Below, one piece after another: positions 15,743 through 23,647 of a DNA stretch of 64,000 nucleotides. Position numbers and translations under genes: made by a program. The stretch spans positions 1 to 64,000 of the forward strand of contig NZ_CAKKMV010000014.1 in the NCBI RefSeq assembly GCF_918697865.1, in the 5' to 3' direction. Positions within the stretch are counted from its first letter, which is position 1, and each line of letters starts with the position of its first letter. The notes under the pieces are model-generated. The model had not been told where the DNA came from. It worked only from the letters and a program-made list of their open reading frames with translations, and did not search any database. The DNA comes from Massilia sp. Bi118. GTDB lineage: Bacteria; Pseudomonadota; Gammaproteobacteria; Burkholderiales; Burkholderiaceae_D.

Positions 15743-17584
15743 TCACTCGAATTTCTGCCGTATCCAGTTCGTTCCACTTTCGTAAATTCTTTCGCCGTTA
15801 TCTTCAAGCTCATCCATCGTCTGCTTTCCGGTAGCTATCGTATGATGCGCGGCATCGACAACAGCGGTGTAAGCTCTGGATGTTGCTTGTGCAGACTCCT
15901 TTGCCTTGGAGCTTGCGAAATCAGCCGCTTGGCCAACTTTTTGCTGAACCGTGTCCGCGGCTTCCGACGCCGCCTTGCTTGTCGCGTCACCAATTTCTCG
16001 CAGTTTCTTCTCACCGCTTTCCAGTCCCGCCGCGACTGTATTACCTATTGCTCGCCCCTTCGCTCGCAGCCAGTTCCCGCTTTCCTGCCAAACACTTATG
16101 CTCGACTCGCCAACCCCGCGAGCACTGAAATAACTAAAGGGCTCCGCATTGAGAAGAAAATCTACTTTCGAGTCATGAATATAATGAGAAACAAATTCCG
16201 TGACCCCGCCGGGTGATGTCAAATCCCACGCTGCAAGTTGCCAATCTCGAATGTTCACATATTGAGCGAATGACTTACTCGATGTTCCGCCAAAACGAAC
16301 GAGTTTTATATTTTTTGACACGTTGCGGCACGCCGCCACCTCTGCGGCCATCCCTCTCGGCCCAAGGAGGGATTTCATCCTACTCGTCTTCAAGCTACGG
16401 TCTCGGGCGGATTCGATTTTTTTTCGATACATGGTGCCATTGGCACTATAGTACATTTTCATATGCGCCCTGATCTGCTGCTCAACAGTGCCACCGACGG
16501 CAGAACATGCAGCCATATAACGACTGTATGCCGCTTCCGTCTCTTCCAGACATTCAAAACGCTCCCGGAAAAACTGGGCCTGGCGCCGCTTCAAATCTTC
16601 GTAACCAATCACCCTTACTCCGGCAAATAACGCCTCCTTCAACATTTCGCGCAACGGAATGCGAGCATAGTTACTATCAATCCCCTGCTCCATTGGGGCG
16701 TATCCACCTCCGACGTCGGAATGCACCCCGGGAAAGACCTTTTCAATCCAGTTCCCTGCCAGCTTTCCATCCTTACGGATGAGATCAACTGGAAATGAAA
16801 AGCGCAATTCATGAGCCGCAACAAAATGCACACATCTCTCAACCATTGGCGAGACAATAAGTTCACGCTCCGTGAAAGGCGTGCGTGCGTTTTGCGAAGG
16901 GACACCAAACGACGCGACCGTGTCGAATAGTCCCATGAAACTCACTCGCAGCGGATATCCGCTGTAAGCAAGAGCTCCGTCCCGCTCAGTGCACTTCGCG
17001 AGGATTCGATTTACGAACGCGCGCGCTAACGCTGCTCCGCGAGAAAATCCGAAAACAGAAATATTGATCGACCTGATAAGCCTGTATTTAGACAAAACAA
17101 AATTTAAATCATTAAAGCTTTTATCTCCATTATCCGACGCATACTTTGCAAGAGTGCTGTCTAACCTCTTGGCATTCGAAATCATCACCGAACGCAAGTA
17201 ATCATTCACCAAATCTGATCCAAGTTCCATACGGCGATCGCCGCCGTAACCGGCTCCGCCGCCACCTATATTGTCCTCCACCCAGATATTGGCGCTTCCC
17301 AACCAGCCGGCTGCATCGCCGTTGAATTTAGTTCCAACTCCACTTATGTAGATCGCGTGAACTTTGCCGGCTTTACTCAGCTGAGCTGCACGATATGCCG
17401 ACTCAAACAGTCGTGCGACATTGCTCCACTTTTTCTCTTGTACGTCGGCATCCTTGTTATTGCCTGTACCGTCGAAAAACACCGAGATATGGACTTCATC
17501 CCGACAATCCTGAAATGGGCTCGGCGGGCAGTCTGGCACATCGCGGTTTGCTGCTACTGCGCATTTGACAAGTTCAGCGCTCAT
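15743..17584 (-). CDS. T6SS phospholipase effector, Tle1 type (DUF2235 domain)
   Basis: This 613-residue protein has the DUF2235 alpha/beta-hydrolase core found in Tle1 T6SS effectors, which cleave membrane phospholipids of rival cells. Visible features are VFFDGTGNN (35-43), the nucleophile elbow GFSRG with Ser181, LFDTVASFG with Asp221, and FPGVHSDVGGGY with His288: a plausible Ser-Asp-His triad. The last 110 residues are alanine-rich and amphipathic (AADTVQQKVGQAADFASSKA), possibly for membrane contact. No signal peptide is seen, as expected for VgrG-loaded cargo. It overlaps the upstream lipoprotein gene by 11 bases in an operon with vgrG and a DUF4123 adaptor. Composition is more AT-rich than neighbours. 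Confidence 0.87.
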   Translation of the reverse strand: MSAELVKCAVAANRDVPDCPPSPFQDCRDEVHISVFFDGTGNNKDADVQEKKWSNVARLFESAYRAAQLSKAGKVHAIYISGVGTKFNGDAAGWLGSANIWVEDNIGGGGAGYGGDRRMELGSDLVNDYLRSVMISNAKRLDSTLAKYASDNGDKSFNDLNFVLSKYRLIRSINISVFGFSRGAALARAFVNRILAKCTERDGALAYSGYPLRVSFMGLFDTVASFGVPSQNARTPFTERELIVSPMVERCVHFVAAHELRFSFPVDLIRKDGKLAGNWIEKVFPGVHSDVGGGYAPMEQGIDSNYARIPLREMLKEALFAGVRVIGYEDLKRRQAQFFRERFECLEETEAAYSRYMAACSAVGGTVEQQIRAHMKMYYSANGTMYRKKIESARDRSLKTSRMKSLLGPRGMAAEVAACRNVSKNIKLVRFGGTSSKSFAQYVNIRDWQLAAWDLTSPGGVTEFVSHYIHDSKVDFLLNAEPFSYFSARGVGESSISVWQESGNWLRAKGRAIGNTVAAGLESGEKKLREIGDATSKAASEAADTVQQKVGQAADFASSKAKESAQATSRAYTAVVDAAHHTIATGKQTMDELEDNGERIYESGTNWIRQKFE

Positions 17585-18086
17585 GCTGCTGCTTCTCCCA
17601 AGCTTCGATAAGAGCCAGTCCCTTTTCCGTCTGCAGGTCGTCAGGATTGCCTTTGCTAAGCCTTATTTCGACAGTCTCGTCAGGGTAGATATGAAGTCCC
17701 AGCCATTTCATACCCGGCGGTACATTATCCAAAATTGGGTGATTCTTTGCGATAACGTTTTCGCCATTTCCTGCCATCCCTTCCGGACCGTCGAGCCTCC
17801 AGTTCACAACTTGAGGACCTAGAGTGACCGGCTGCATCGCTATTACGCCGTTCGCGCCGTAAAATCCATGTGCTGACGCTCCCATAAAATCCGCTCCATT
17901 CATAGAAACATCAAAAATTGGACGCTCCAGATAATTGAAAAGAGACACATTCAGATAAACACGCATCGGTTTCGCCTCGCATCCTGGCAAAAGAAAAGAT
18001 AACACTGCACCAACGAATACGCGTCGTCGAACAAAGATGGTCTCCTGATCGCTTAGCGACCTCTCAGCACGTACATTCATGTTCAT
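17574..18086 (-). CDS. Lipoprotein, probable immunity protein to the Tle1 effector
   Basis: A 170-residue protein with a basic, hydrophobic N-terminal segment and a lipobox-like LPGC (RRRVFVGAVLSFLLPGC), which suggests a periplasm-facing lipoprotein; Pro at -2 is unusual. The mature part is a beta-rich single domain (VNWRLDGPEG, LGLHIYPDETVEIRLSKG). No family was recognised with certainty. Its start overlaps the stop of the DUF4123 gene (ATGA) and its end overlaps the effector start. Tle1-family effectors are usually encoded beside a periplasmic or lipoprotein inhibitor, so an immunity role is the natural inference from position. Confidence 0.65.
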   Translation of the reverse strand: MNMNVRAERSLSDQETIFVRRRVFVGAVLSFLLPGCEAKPMRVYLNVSLFNYLERPIFDVSMNGADFMGASAHGFYGANGVIAMQPVTLGPQVVNWRLDGPEGMAGNGENVIAKNHPILDNVPPGMKWLGLHIYPDETVEIRLSKGNPDDLQTEKGLALIEAWEKQQHER

Positions 18087-18970
18087 GGAAATTCTTTGAT
18101 AGCCTCACGAAAATCAACTATCCCATTTTTTATCCTATCTAAGATATCTAAGATCTGGCTGTCCTGTTGCATTCGTTCTTTGTAAATGATTTCTAGGCAA
18201 ACGAAATTCAACATATCGCCGACCCCGATTAGTCCAATCTCTCGAGCCCTTTGGAGGGATCTAGAAACCAATTCATACCGGTCCGCCGGCGGGATCTTAT
18301 CGACCAGCAAAGGCTGGTTGAGCTCGAGATAATATAAAATGTGATCTGGAACACTTGCTTCAACGAGTTCATCTACCTGTCTCTGATCAAGCCTTAAAGG
18401 AAGGGCAGTTCGAAACGTATCGAGCTTTTCGCCTTTGATCACGTGTATATCCCCATTCCTACCCCAATACCAAAGTTGTGCCATGTGACGCATAAGTGCG
18501 CCCCTCTGCTCAACCGACAATATCGGACCTTTAACATGTAATGAGAGATCATCGCTCTGCCCAACCAATGCACCCAAAATAGCCGGGTCCCAGAAGGCAA
18601 AAAACATTAATTCGCCGCATGGCAATGCGACTTCGGTGCATCGTATCAAGTGGCAAAATAATGTCTCAAAATTCACCTCTGTCGCAATCACTAAAACACA
18701 TGGATGCGACTGCGCATTCCGCAATATCCATTTCCACTCAATAGAGTCTTTCGACGGCGATTTCATTTCGACCAAATGCGGTGTATATCGTGAAATTTGA
18801 CTTCCTTGCGACGCACCAAATAAGCAACCAACTTTACATCCCGCGTGAACAACTACACCAGGAAGCAACTTATGTTGCGCAGCGTCTGCAACCGCGTACC
18901 ATTTTAAGGATGGATTATGTTCAACCATCATCTCAAATTGAGCTAGTTCTGAAGCAGGGTGGTGCGTCAT
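18083..18970 (-). CDS. DUF4123-type T6SS effector adaptor/chaperone
   Basis: DUF4123 proteins (Tap/TEC) load specific effectors onto the tip of their cognate VgrG. This 295-residue protein has the expected N-terminal region (WYAVADAAQHKLLPG, then PHLVEM) and the central FFAFWDPAILGALV, the FRFYDPRVL-like block of the family. A helical C-terminus follows. The ATG at 18970 was chosen because it follows the vgrG stop by one base and has AAAGGTG upstream. Its place between vgrG and the Tle1 effector supports the adaptor role. Confidence 0.8.
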   Translation of the reverse strand: MTHHPASELAQFEMMVEHNPSLKWYAVADAAQHKLLPGVVVHAGCKVGCLFGASQGSQISRYTPHLVEMKSPSKDSIEWKWILRNAQSHPCVLVIATEVNFETLFCHLIRCTEVALPCGELMFFAFWDPAILGALVGQSDDLSLHVKGPILSVEQRGALMRHMAQLWYWGRNGDIHVIKGEKLDTFRTALPLRLDQRQVDELVEASVPDHILYYLELNQPLLVDKIPPADRYELVSRSLQRAREIGLIGVGDMLNFVCLEIIYKERMQQDSQILDILDRIKNGIVDFREAIKEFP

Positions 18971-18971
18971 G

Positions 18972-21782
18972 TTAGGCACCTTTATTGATAAATGCCGAGC
19001 GCTGCAAGGCGCGTTTTGCAAGACACTCGACACAGACAGACTGCGGAAAGATCGGCAATTTATAGTTCATTTGCGCCGATGCGCTAAAATTCTTCTTTCC
19101 AGCATTTATTGTGATTTTCCCCGGACACTGCACCGTAATACCCCCACCCTCAATCGTGATATTCGCCCCACCCGCCGTCGATAAACTGATCCGCCTGGCC
19201 GCAGCCCAGTCAATATGCGCATTCGCGCTGATCACATCGACCGCATCCCGCGCCTGCACCGTGAGTTCATCACCCTGCGCCTGAACATCGATCGCCTCCC
19301 GGGCAGCGATCATCTGCAAGCCAACTCCACTCTCCCCAGCCTTGACCGCCCCACCCAACACCCCGATCGCCTGACCGCTATGCACACGCATCGCCCCGCC
19401 GGTGACGAACTGGCTGTCCTGCCCGCTCATCACCGAGACAGTCTCGCCATTGGCCAGTTGCAGACTCTGCCCGGCATTTGCCCCAAAACCGTCCTTGGCC
19501 GAGATGGCGATGACCGGATCGCGCGGATAAGGCAGCTTGCCGGCAGCGCCAGCAATATCCGCCTGCCCGGACGCGGATTCCGACATAGCTGCCAGCGGCC
19601 CCGCCTTCTCGTCCAACACACTGGCATTGGCCATCATCGAACCAAGATGCGCAGCCAAACCAACGGTCCGATGCGTCACCGCCGCCATATTGAAACTACC
19701 GGCCAGCGCCACCGCCTGCTGCAACAAGCCGACACCCGCAGCATTCTCCCCAGCCGGATCCCGCGCCGACGCGCTATGCCCTACCCCATAGCTGGACACG
19801 AGCAGGCCGCCCCCAGCGCGAACCGCGCCGTAATCATCGGTACGCAGCTCCGCCCCCAGCCCGCGAAAGCTGCCGCGATAATTGTCCGCGGCATGGATCA
19901 GGTGCCCCAGACTCAGCTCGGAAGCAGCGGACGTACACCTCAGCTGCACCCGTCCCTGCCCGTCCGTGTCGTCGAATAGCAGCTGGTTATAGCCATAGCC
20001 GCCAAACTCCTTGCTGCGGATGCCCCACTGCGCCGCCGCATTGCGATGGCCGGCGCTGTCGACGGAGGCGCCATGCCATACCGGGCTGTGGCCGCCGGCC
20101 AGATTGCCCTGTCCGGACGCCCTGCGGTCCTGTGCGAAAGCGAAGCACGACAGATCGCTCGATGAGGACACGACACCGCCGGGCGTCGGCGCCACGCCGC
20201 CCTCGCCGCGCCCGTTGTACAGCGCCCCGACGATGAGCGGGCGGTCGATGTCGTTCTCGATGAACTGCACCAGCACTTCCTGCCCGATACGCGGCAGGAA
20301 CTGGGTGCCCATGCCGCCGCCCGCCAGGCGCTGGGCAACGCGCACCCAGCAGGTGGCGTCGCCACTCTCCTGCCAATGGAAGCGGATGCGGACGCGGCCG
20401 AGCCGGTCGCAATACAACTCGTCGGCGCCGTTCGGGGTGTCGCTGCCGTCGGCGCCGACCACGATCGCGCTCTGCGCGCCGAAGGCGCTCGGCTTTCGGA
20501 CCGTCTCTTCGTCCTCGAGCAGCAGCGCCGGGCGCCAGGGCACATCGGCCGGCACCGCGTCGAAGGCGTTCGCGTAACCGGACTTCAGGGCCCGCTCGAT
20601 CACCGGCGCCATGTCGGCAGACACCTGCGCGCGCGTGAGTTCATCCAGCAGCTCGGGGATGGGTCCGAACAGCTCCGCCAGCGCATGGGTCGCGGGGGGC
20701 GGCAGGTTGTTCACGCCGACGCTGGTCACGCGCAGCACCGTGAACGCCGCCGCGTCGCCGAGCGTGCCCAGCGGCGTGCCGGTGACTATCATCGAGGTCC
20801 CCGCGCACAGCGTGCGGACCGTCGAACGGCCTTGCCACAGCTGCCCACGCGCTTCCCGCGCCTGCATGCGCAAGTCGGCGTCTCGCCGGGCCAGCGCACG
20901 GCTGGCCCAGGCATACTGTCCCGGCACTTCGTAGGCTTCGATCTCCGGCAGGCCGCGTCCGTAGCGCAGATAGGACGGCGCGCTCTCGGCAATGCTCCGT
21001 TTGGCCTTGTAATCGCCGCTCAGCACCGTGAGCAGCGAGGCGTGCAGACTGCGGTGCGCCCGCAATGCCTGCACCGTATCGCTGGCTTCGACCGCGCTGA
21101 CGCCGTGAAAGCGGGTGCCGCCGTTGCGCGCGCTGCTGGCGTCCTCCGGCGCCGCGCAGGGCTGGGTACTGTCGGCGAACAGGACCAGCACCGGGCCGTC
21201 TTCCGTCTGCTCGAAGCGCCAGCTCAGGCCCTCCCCGGCCAGCAGCCGGCGCACGAAATCGAGGTCGGATTCGCGGTACTGGCAGCAGTAGCTGCGCGGC
21301 AGGGTCTCCGCCATGAAGGGCCGGACGTCATCGCTCCAGCGCCAGCGCGCGAGCGGCAGCCAGGCTTCGAACACGGCGTCGACAATGTCGATGACGGACT
21401 TGTCCTGCCACACGCGGCTGTTGCGCACCTGGCCCAGGCGCCACAGCCAGGGTGAGATGCGGATGCGGTAGCGGGCGAAACCGCCGTCGCTGCCCAGCAT
21501 GGCGGCCTCGCTGATTTCACCAGAAAAGCTGGCGCGGCTGCCGTCGGCCAGGCTGAGCGCGAGGCTGGCAGGCTGGCCCAGCAGGGTTGCGGGATCGACG
21601 TAGGCATTCGTAGACAGCGCGATCACGTCGCGCGCACCGACCTCGTCGACCGCATCCCGGGCCGCGAAGGCTTCGACCAGCAAGCTGTTGTCCGCGTCCG
21701 CTATCGTCAGCTCGACCAGCCGGGTGGTGCTGGAAAACGCCGCGAGTGCGGTGCTGAGCTGTTCCGTCAGGGCGTGGATCAT
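18972..21782 (-). CDS. vgrG: Type VI secretion tip protein VgrG with C-terminal extension
   Basis: VgrG trimers form the puncturing tip of the T6SS. The 936-residue protein has the VgrG/gp27-like base (about 1-430, with YCCQYRESDLDFVRRLLAGEGLSWRFE). The gp5-like OB fold follows (about 455-540, DRLGRVRIRFHWQ and QFLPRIGQEVLVQFIENDIDRP), then a DUF2345 extension (about 680-900). The final 30 residues contain CVECLAKR, a Cys-x-x-Cys pair typical of effector-binding VgrG tails. It is followed at once by a DUF4123 adaptor, a lipoprotein and a Tle1 effector. No sheath, baseplate or ClpV genes are in the window, so it is an orphan vgrG. Confidence 0.93.
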   Translation of the reverse strand: MIHALTEQLSTALAAFSSTTRLVELTIADADNSLLVEAFAARDAVDEVGARDVIALSTNAYVDPATLLGQPASLALSLADGSRASFSGEISEAAMLGSDGGFARYRIRISPWLWRLGQVRNSRVWQDKSVIDIVDAVFEAWLPLARWRWSDDVRPFMAETLPRSYCCQYRESDLDFVRRLLAGEGLSWRFEQTEDGPVLVLFADSTQPCAAPEDASSARNGGTRFHGVSAVEASDTVQALRAHRSLHASLLTVLSGDYKAKRSIAESAPSYLRYGRGLPEIEAYEVPGQYAWASRALARRDADLRMQAREARGQLWQGRSTVRTLCAGTSMIVTGTPLGTLGDAAAFTVLRVTSVGVNNLPPPATHALAELFGPIPELLDELTRAQVSADMAPVIERALKSGYANAFDAVPADVPWRPALLLEDEETVRKPSAFGAQSAIVVGADGSDTPNGADELYCDRLGRVRIRFHWQESGDATCWVRVAQRLAGGGMGTQFLPRIGQEVLVQFIENDIDRPLIVGALYNGRGEGGVAPTPGGVVSSSSDLSCFAFAQDRRASGQGNLAGGHSPVWHGASVDSAGHRNAAAQWGIRSKEFGGYGYNQLLFDDTDGQGRVQLRCTSAASELSLGHLIHAADNYRGSFRGLGAELRTDDYGAVRAGGGLLVSSYGVGHSASARDPAGENAAGVGLLQQAVALAGSFNMAAVTHRTVGLAAHLGSMMANASVLDEKAGPLAAMSESASGQADIAGAAGKLPYPRDPVIAISAKDGFGANAGQSLQLANGETVSVMSGQDSQFVTGGAMRVHSGQAIGVLGGAVKAGESGVGLQMIAAREAIDVQAQGDELTVQARDAVDVISANAHIDWAAARRISLSTAGGANITIEGGGITVQCPGKITINAGKKNFSASAQMNYKLPIFPQSVCVECLAKRALQRSAFINKGA

Positions 21783-21879
21783 GGCCGATGATGCTCCCTA
21801 TCGTCTGCGCGGCGTTGTCAGGACAGTCCTGACAAGCTTGCCAAGATACATTAGGGAACAAGCAATTTCTTGCGACAGC

Positions 21880-22389
21880 TCAGGATTCGAGCAGCCTCAA
21901 AGCCTCGATGCTGTCCGGGTCGCGTTTCAGCTTCTCCGCCGCCGCCCGGATCTTCTGGTAATAGACCCCATTCCTCACGCCGCGATAATCCTTGTAGGCT
22001 TCGGCGACCGGGTCCGCGCTCCCCTCCCGCCTGGCCTTGTCGATCAGCGCCTGCAGATAGCGCGTGCCGAGCCGGATATTCGTCGCCTCGTCGACGAAGG
22101 CCGGGCTGTCGTGGAAGACATCCGCGTCCCGGTACAGCACCGCTTCGGGCCGGCGCGCATCCCAGTGCTTGCGCAGATTGTCGAGGCGGCACAGCTCGCG
22201 GTTCGCCACCTTCAGCAACTGCATCAGGCCGCGCGCGCTGCTGCCCTCGGCCTGTGCGCAGCTGTCGAAACGGGACTCCATATAGATCTGGCAGACGATC
22301 AGCTCGGTGCTGAGGCAGGACTGGTTGTTCTCCTCGACCAGCTTGCGGATCGCCCGCAGGCGCGCCACCTGCTCGTTTCGCGTGTCCAT
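21880..22389 (-). CDS. SLT-type lytic transglycosylase domain protein
   Basis: The 169-residue protein contains IYMESRFD with candidate catalytic Glu38, and SSARGLMQLL (about 49-58). This ES...GLMQ pattern belongs to the goose-lysozyme/SLT fold that cleaves peptidoglycan between MurNAc and GlcNAc. TNIRLGTRYLQALID later in the protein fits the family. There is no signal peptide, so it would not reach the periplasm by Sec; sitting just upstream of vgrG, it may be T6SS-delivered or assist the tip. It could instead be a domesticated phage muramidase. Confidence 0.75.
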   Translation of the reverse strand: MDTRNEQVARLRAIRKLVEENNQSCLSTELIVCQIYMESRFDSCAQAEGSSARGLMQLLKVANRELCRLDNLRKHWDARRPEAVLYRDADVFHDSPAFVDEATNIRLGTRYLQALIDKARREGSADPVAEAYKDYRGVRNGVYYQKIRAAAEKLKRDPDSIEALRLLES

Positions 22390-22633
22390 GTTCGGCTCCT
22401 TGCAAACCCGGCAGTGTCATGGTCGCGCCGCCGGCGCCGGGCACGCTTGAGTAGACGCAAAGGCATGCGATATGGGTAAAAAGCAAGACCCCTTCGTCCA
22501 TTGCTCGCCCTCAAAAGAGCCCTGAATTCTCCTCCATTCGTTTCTCCTTGGAATATTCTTATGGAGCCAAGCCGCTTCCGACCTTCCTGTCGGGTAATAT
22601 CCGATCAGCGCTTTACTCAACCACACAGCCGCC
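22390..22633. other. Divergent intergenic region, no feature recognised
   Basis: The 244 bases separate the minus-strand transglycosylase gene from the plus-strand 5'-nucleotidase gene and must hold promoters for both. No convincing consensus boxes, hairpins or small ORFs were found by eye. Confidence 0.3.
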
Positions 22634-23647
22634 ATGCCCCTCGACCTCACAGACACCCTCGTCGTCGGTATTTCCGCCACCGCCCTGTTCGACCTGGCCG
22701 AAGCGGATGCCGTCTACAAAGCCAAGTACGCGAAGAACCCGCAGAACGCCCTCGATGAGTACCGGGCCTACATGCTGGAGCGCGAGAACGAACCGCTGCG
22801 CGACGGCACCGGCATGCCGCTGGTGCGCGCCCTGCTCGGCCTGAACCGCTTTGCGCCATCGGAATCGAAGCCGCTGGTGGAGGTCGTGGTCATGTCGCGC
22901 AACAGTCCCGAGACCGGGGTCCGGGTCTTCAACAACATCCGCTCGCGCGGGCTGCCGATCTCGCGCCACGCCTTTACTGGCGGGCAGTCGGTGGTCGATT
23001 ACCTGGATGCCTTCGCGGTCGACCTGTTCTTGACCACGAACGTCGAGGACGCGCAGCGCATCATCGACGCCCAGGCCTGCGCCGCCGCCGTGCTGAAGCC
23101 GCCGCCGCATTCGGGCGACGCGCCGCTCGAAGACCAGGTCAGGATCGCGTTCGATGGCGACGCCGTGCTGTTCGACGATTCGAGTGAGCTGGTCTACAAG
23201 ACCGAGGGCCTGGGCCGCTTCCACACCGTCGAGGACGAAAAGCAGAACGAGCCGATGAACGACGGCCCCTACGCCATCCTGCTGCGCAAGCTGGCCAAGC
23301 TACAGGAGCGGCTGCCCTTCGGCGCGGATGCCTCGCCGGTGCGCATCGCCATCGTCACCGCGCGCAGCGCGCCGGCCGAGATGCGGGTCATCAATACCCT
23401 GCGCCACTGGGGCGTCTACGTGAACGAGATCTTCTTCCTGGGCGGGGTGCCGAAGTCGAAGGTGGTGAAGGCCTTCCGCGCCCACATCTTCTTCGACGAC
23501 CAGGACCTGCACCTCGATCCGGCCGCCAAGCACGTGCCTTCCGGCCGCGTGCCCTACCGCTCGGATTCGCCGCTGTTCTCGCCGATTTCCGGCGTCGATT
23601 TGGCCGACGATCCGCCGCTGCTGGTCGAAAAAGTCGAGACCACCTGA
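22634..23647 (+). CDS. Cytosolic 5'-nucleotidase (cN-I family)
   Basis: The 337-residue product matches the 5-nucleotidase family, HAD-related enzymes that dephosphorylate nucleoside monophosphates. Recognisable blocks are DTLVVGISATALFDL near the N-terminus, VVVMSRNSPETGVRVFNNI, HAFTGGQSVVDYLDAF, RIAFDGDAVLFDDSSEL with the HAD-like acidic motif, RIAIVTARSAPAEMRVI, and FFLGGVPKSKVVKAFRAHIFFDDQ. Length agrees with bacterial members. The gene is convergent with pbpC, and the two coding regions overlap by 94 bases at their 3' ends. Confidence 0.92.
   Translation: MPLDLTDTLVVGISATALFDLAEADAVYKAKYAKNPQNALDEYRAYMLERENEPLRDGTGMPLVRALLGLNRFAPSESKPLVEVVVMSRNSPETGVRVFNNIRSRGLPISRHAFTGGQSVVDYLDAFAVDLFLTTNVEDAQRIIDAQACAAAVLKPPPHSGDAPLEDQVRIAFDGDAVLFDDSSELVYKTEGLGRFHTVEDEKQNEPMNDGPYAILLRKLAKLQERLPFGADASPVRIAIVTARSAPAEMRVINTLRHWGVYVNEIFFLGGVPKSKVVKAFRAHIFFDDQDLHLDPAAKHVPSGRVPYRSDSPLFSPISGVDLADDPPLLVEKVETT

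Noticed and set aside
15600..22633. Integrative island using the 3' end of tRNA-Lys as attachment site
   Set aside because: No second copy of the tRNA 3' end was found on the far side and no integrase gene is present.
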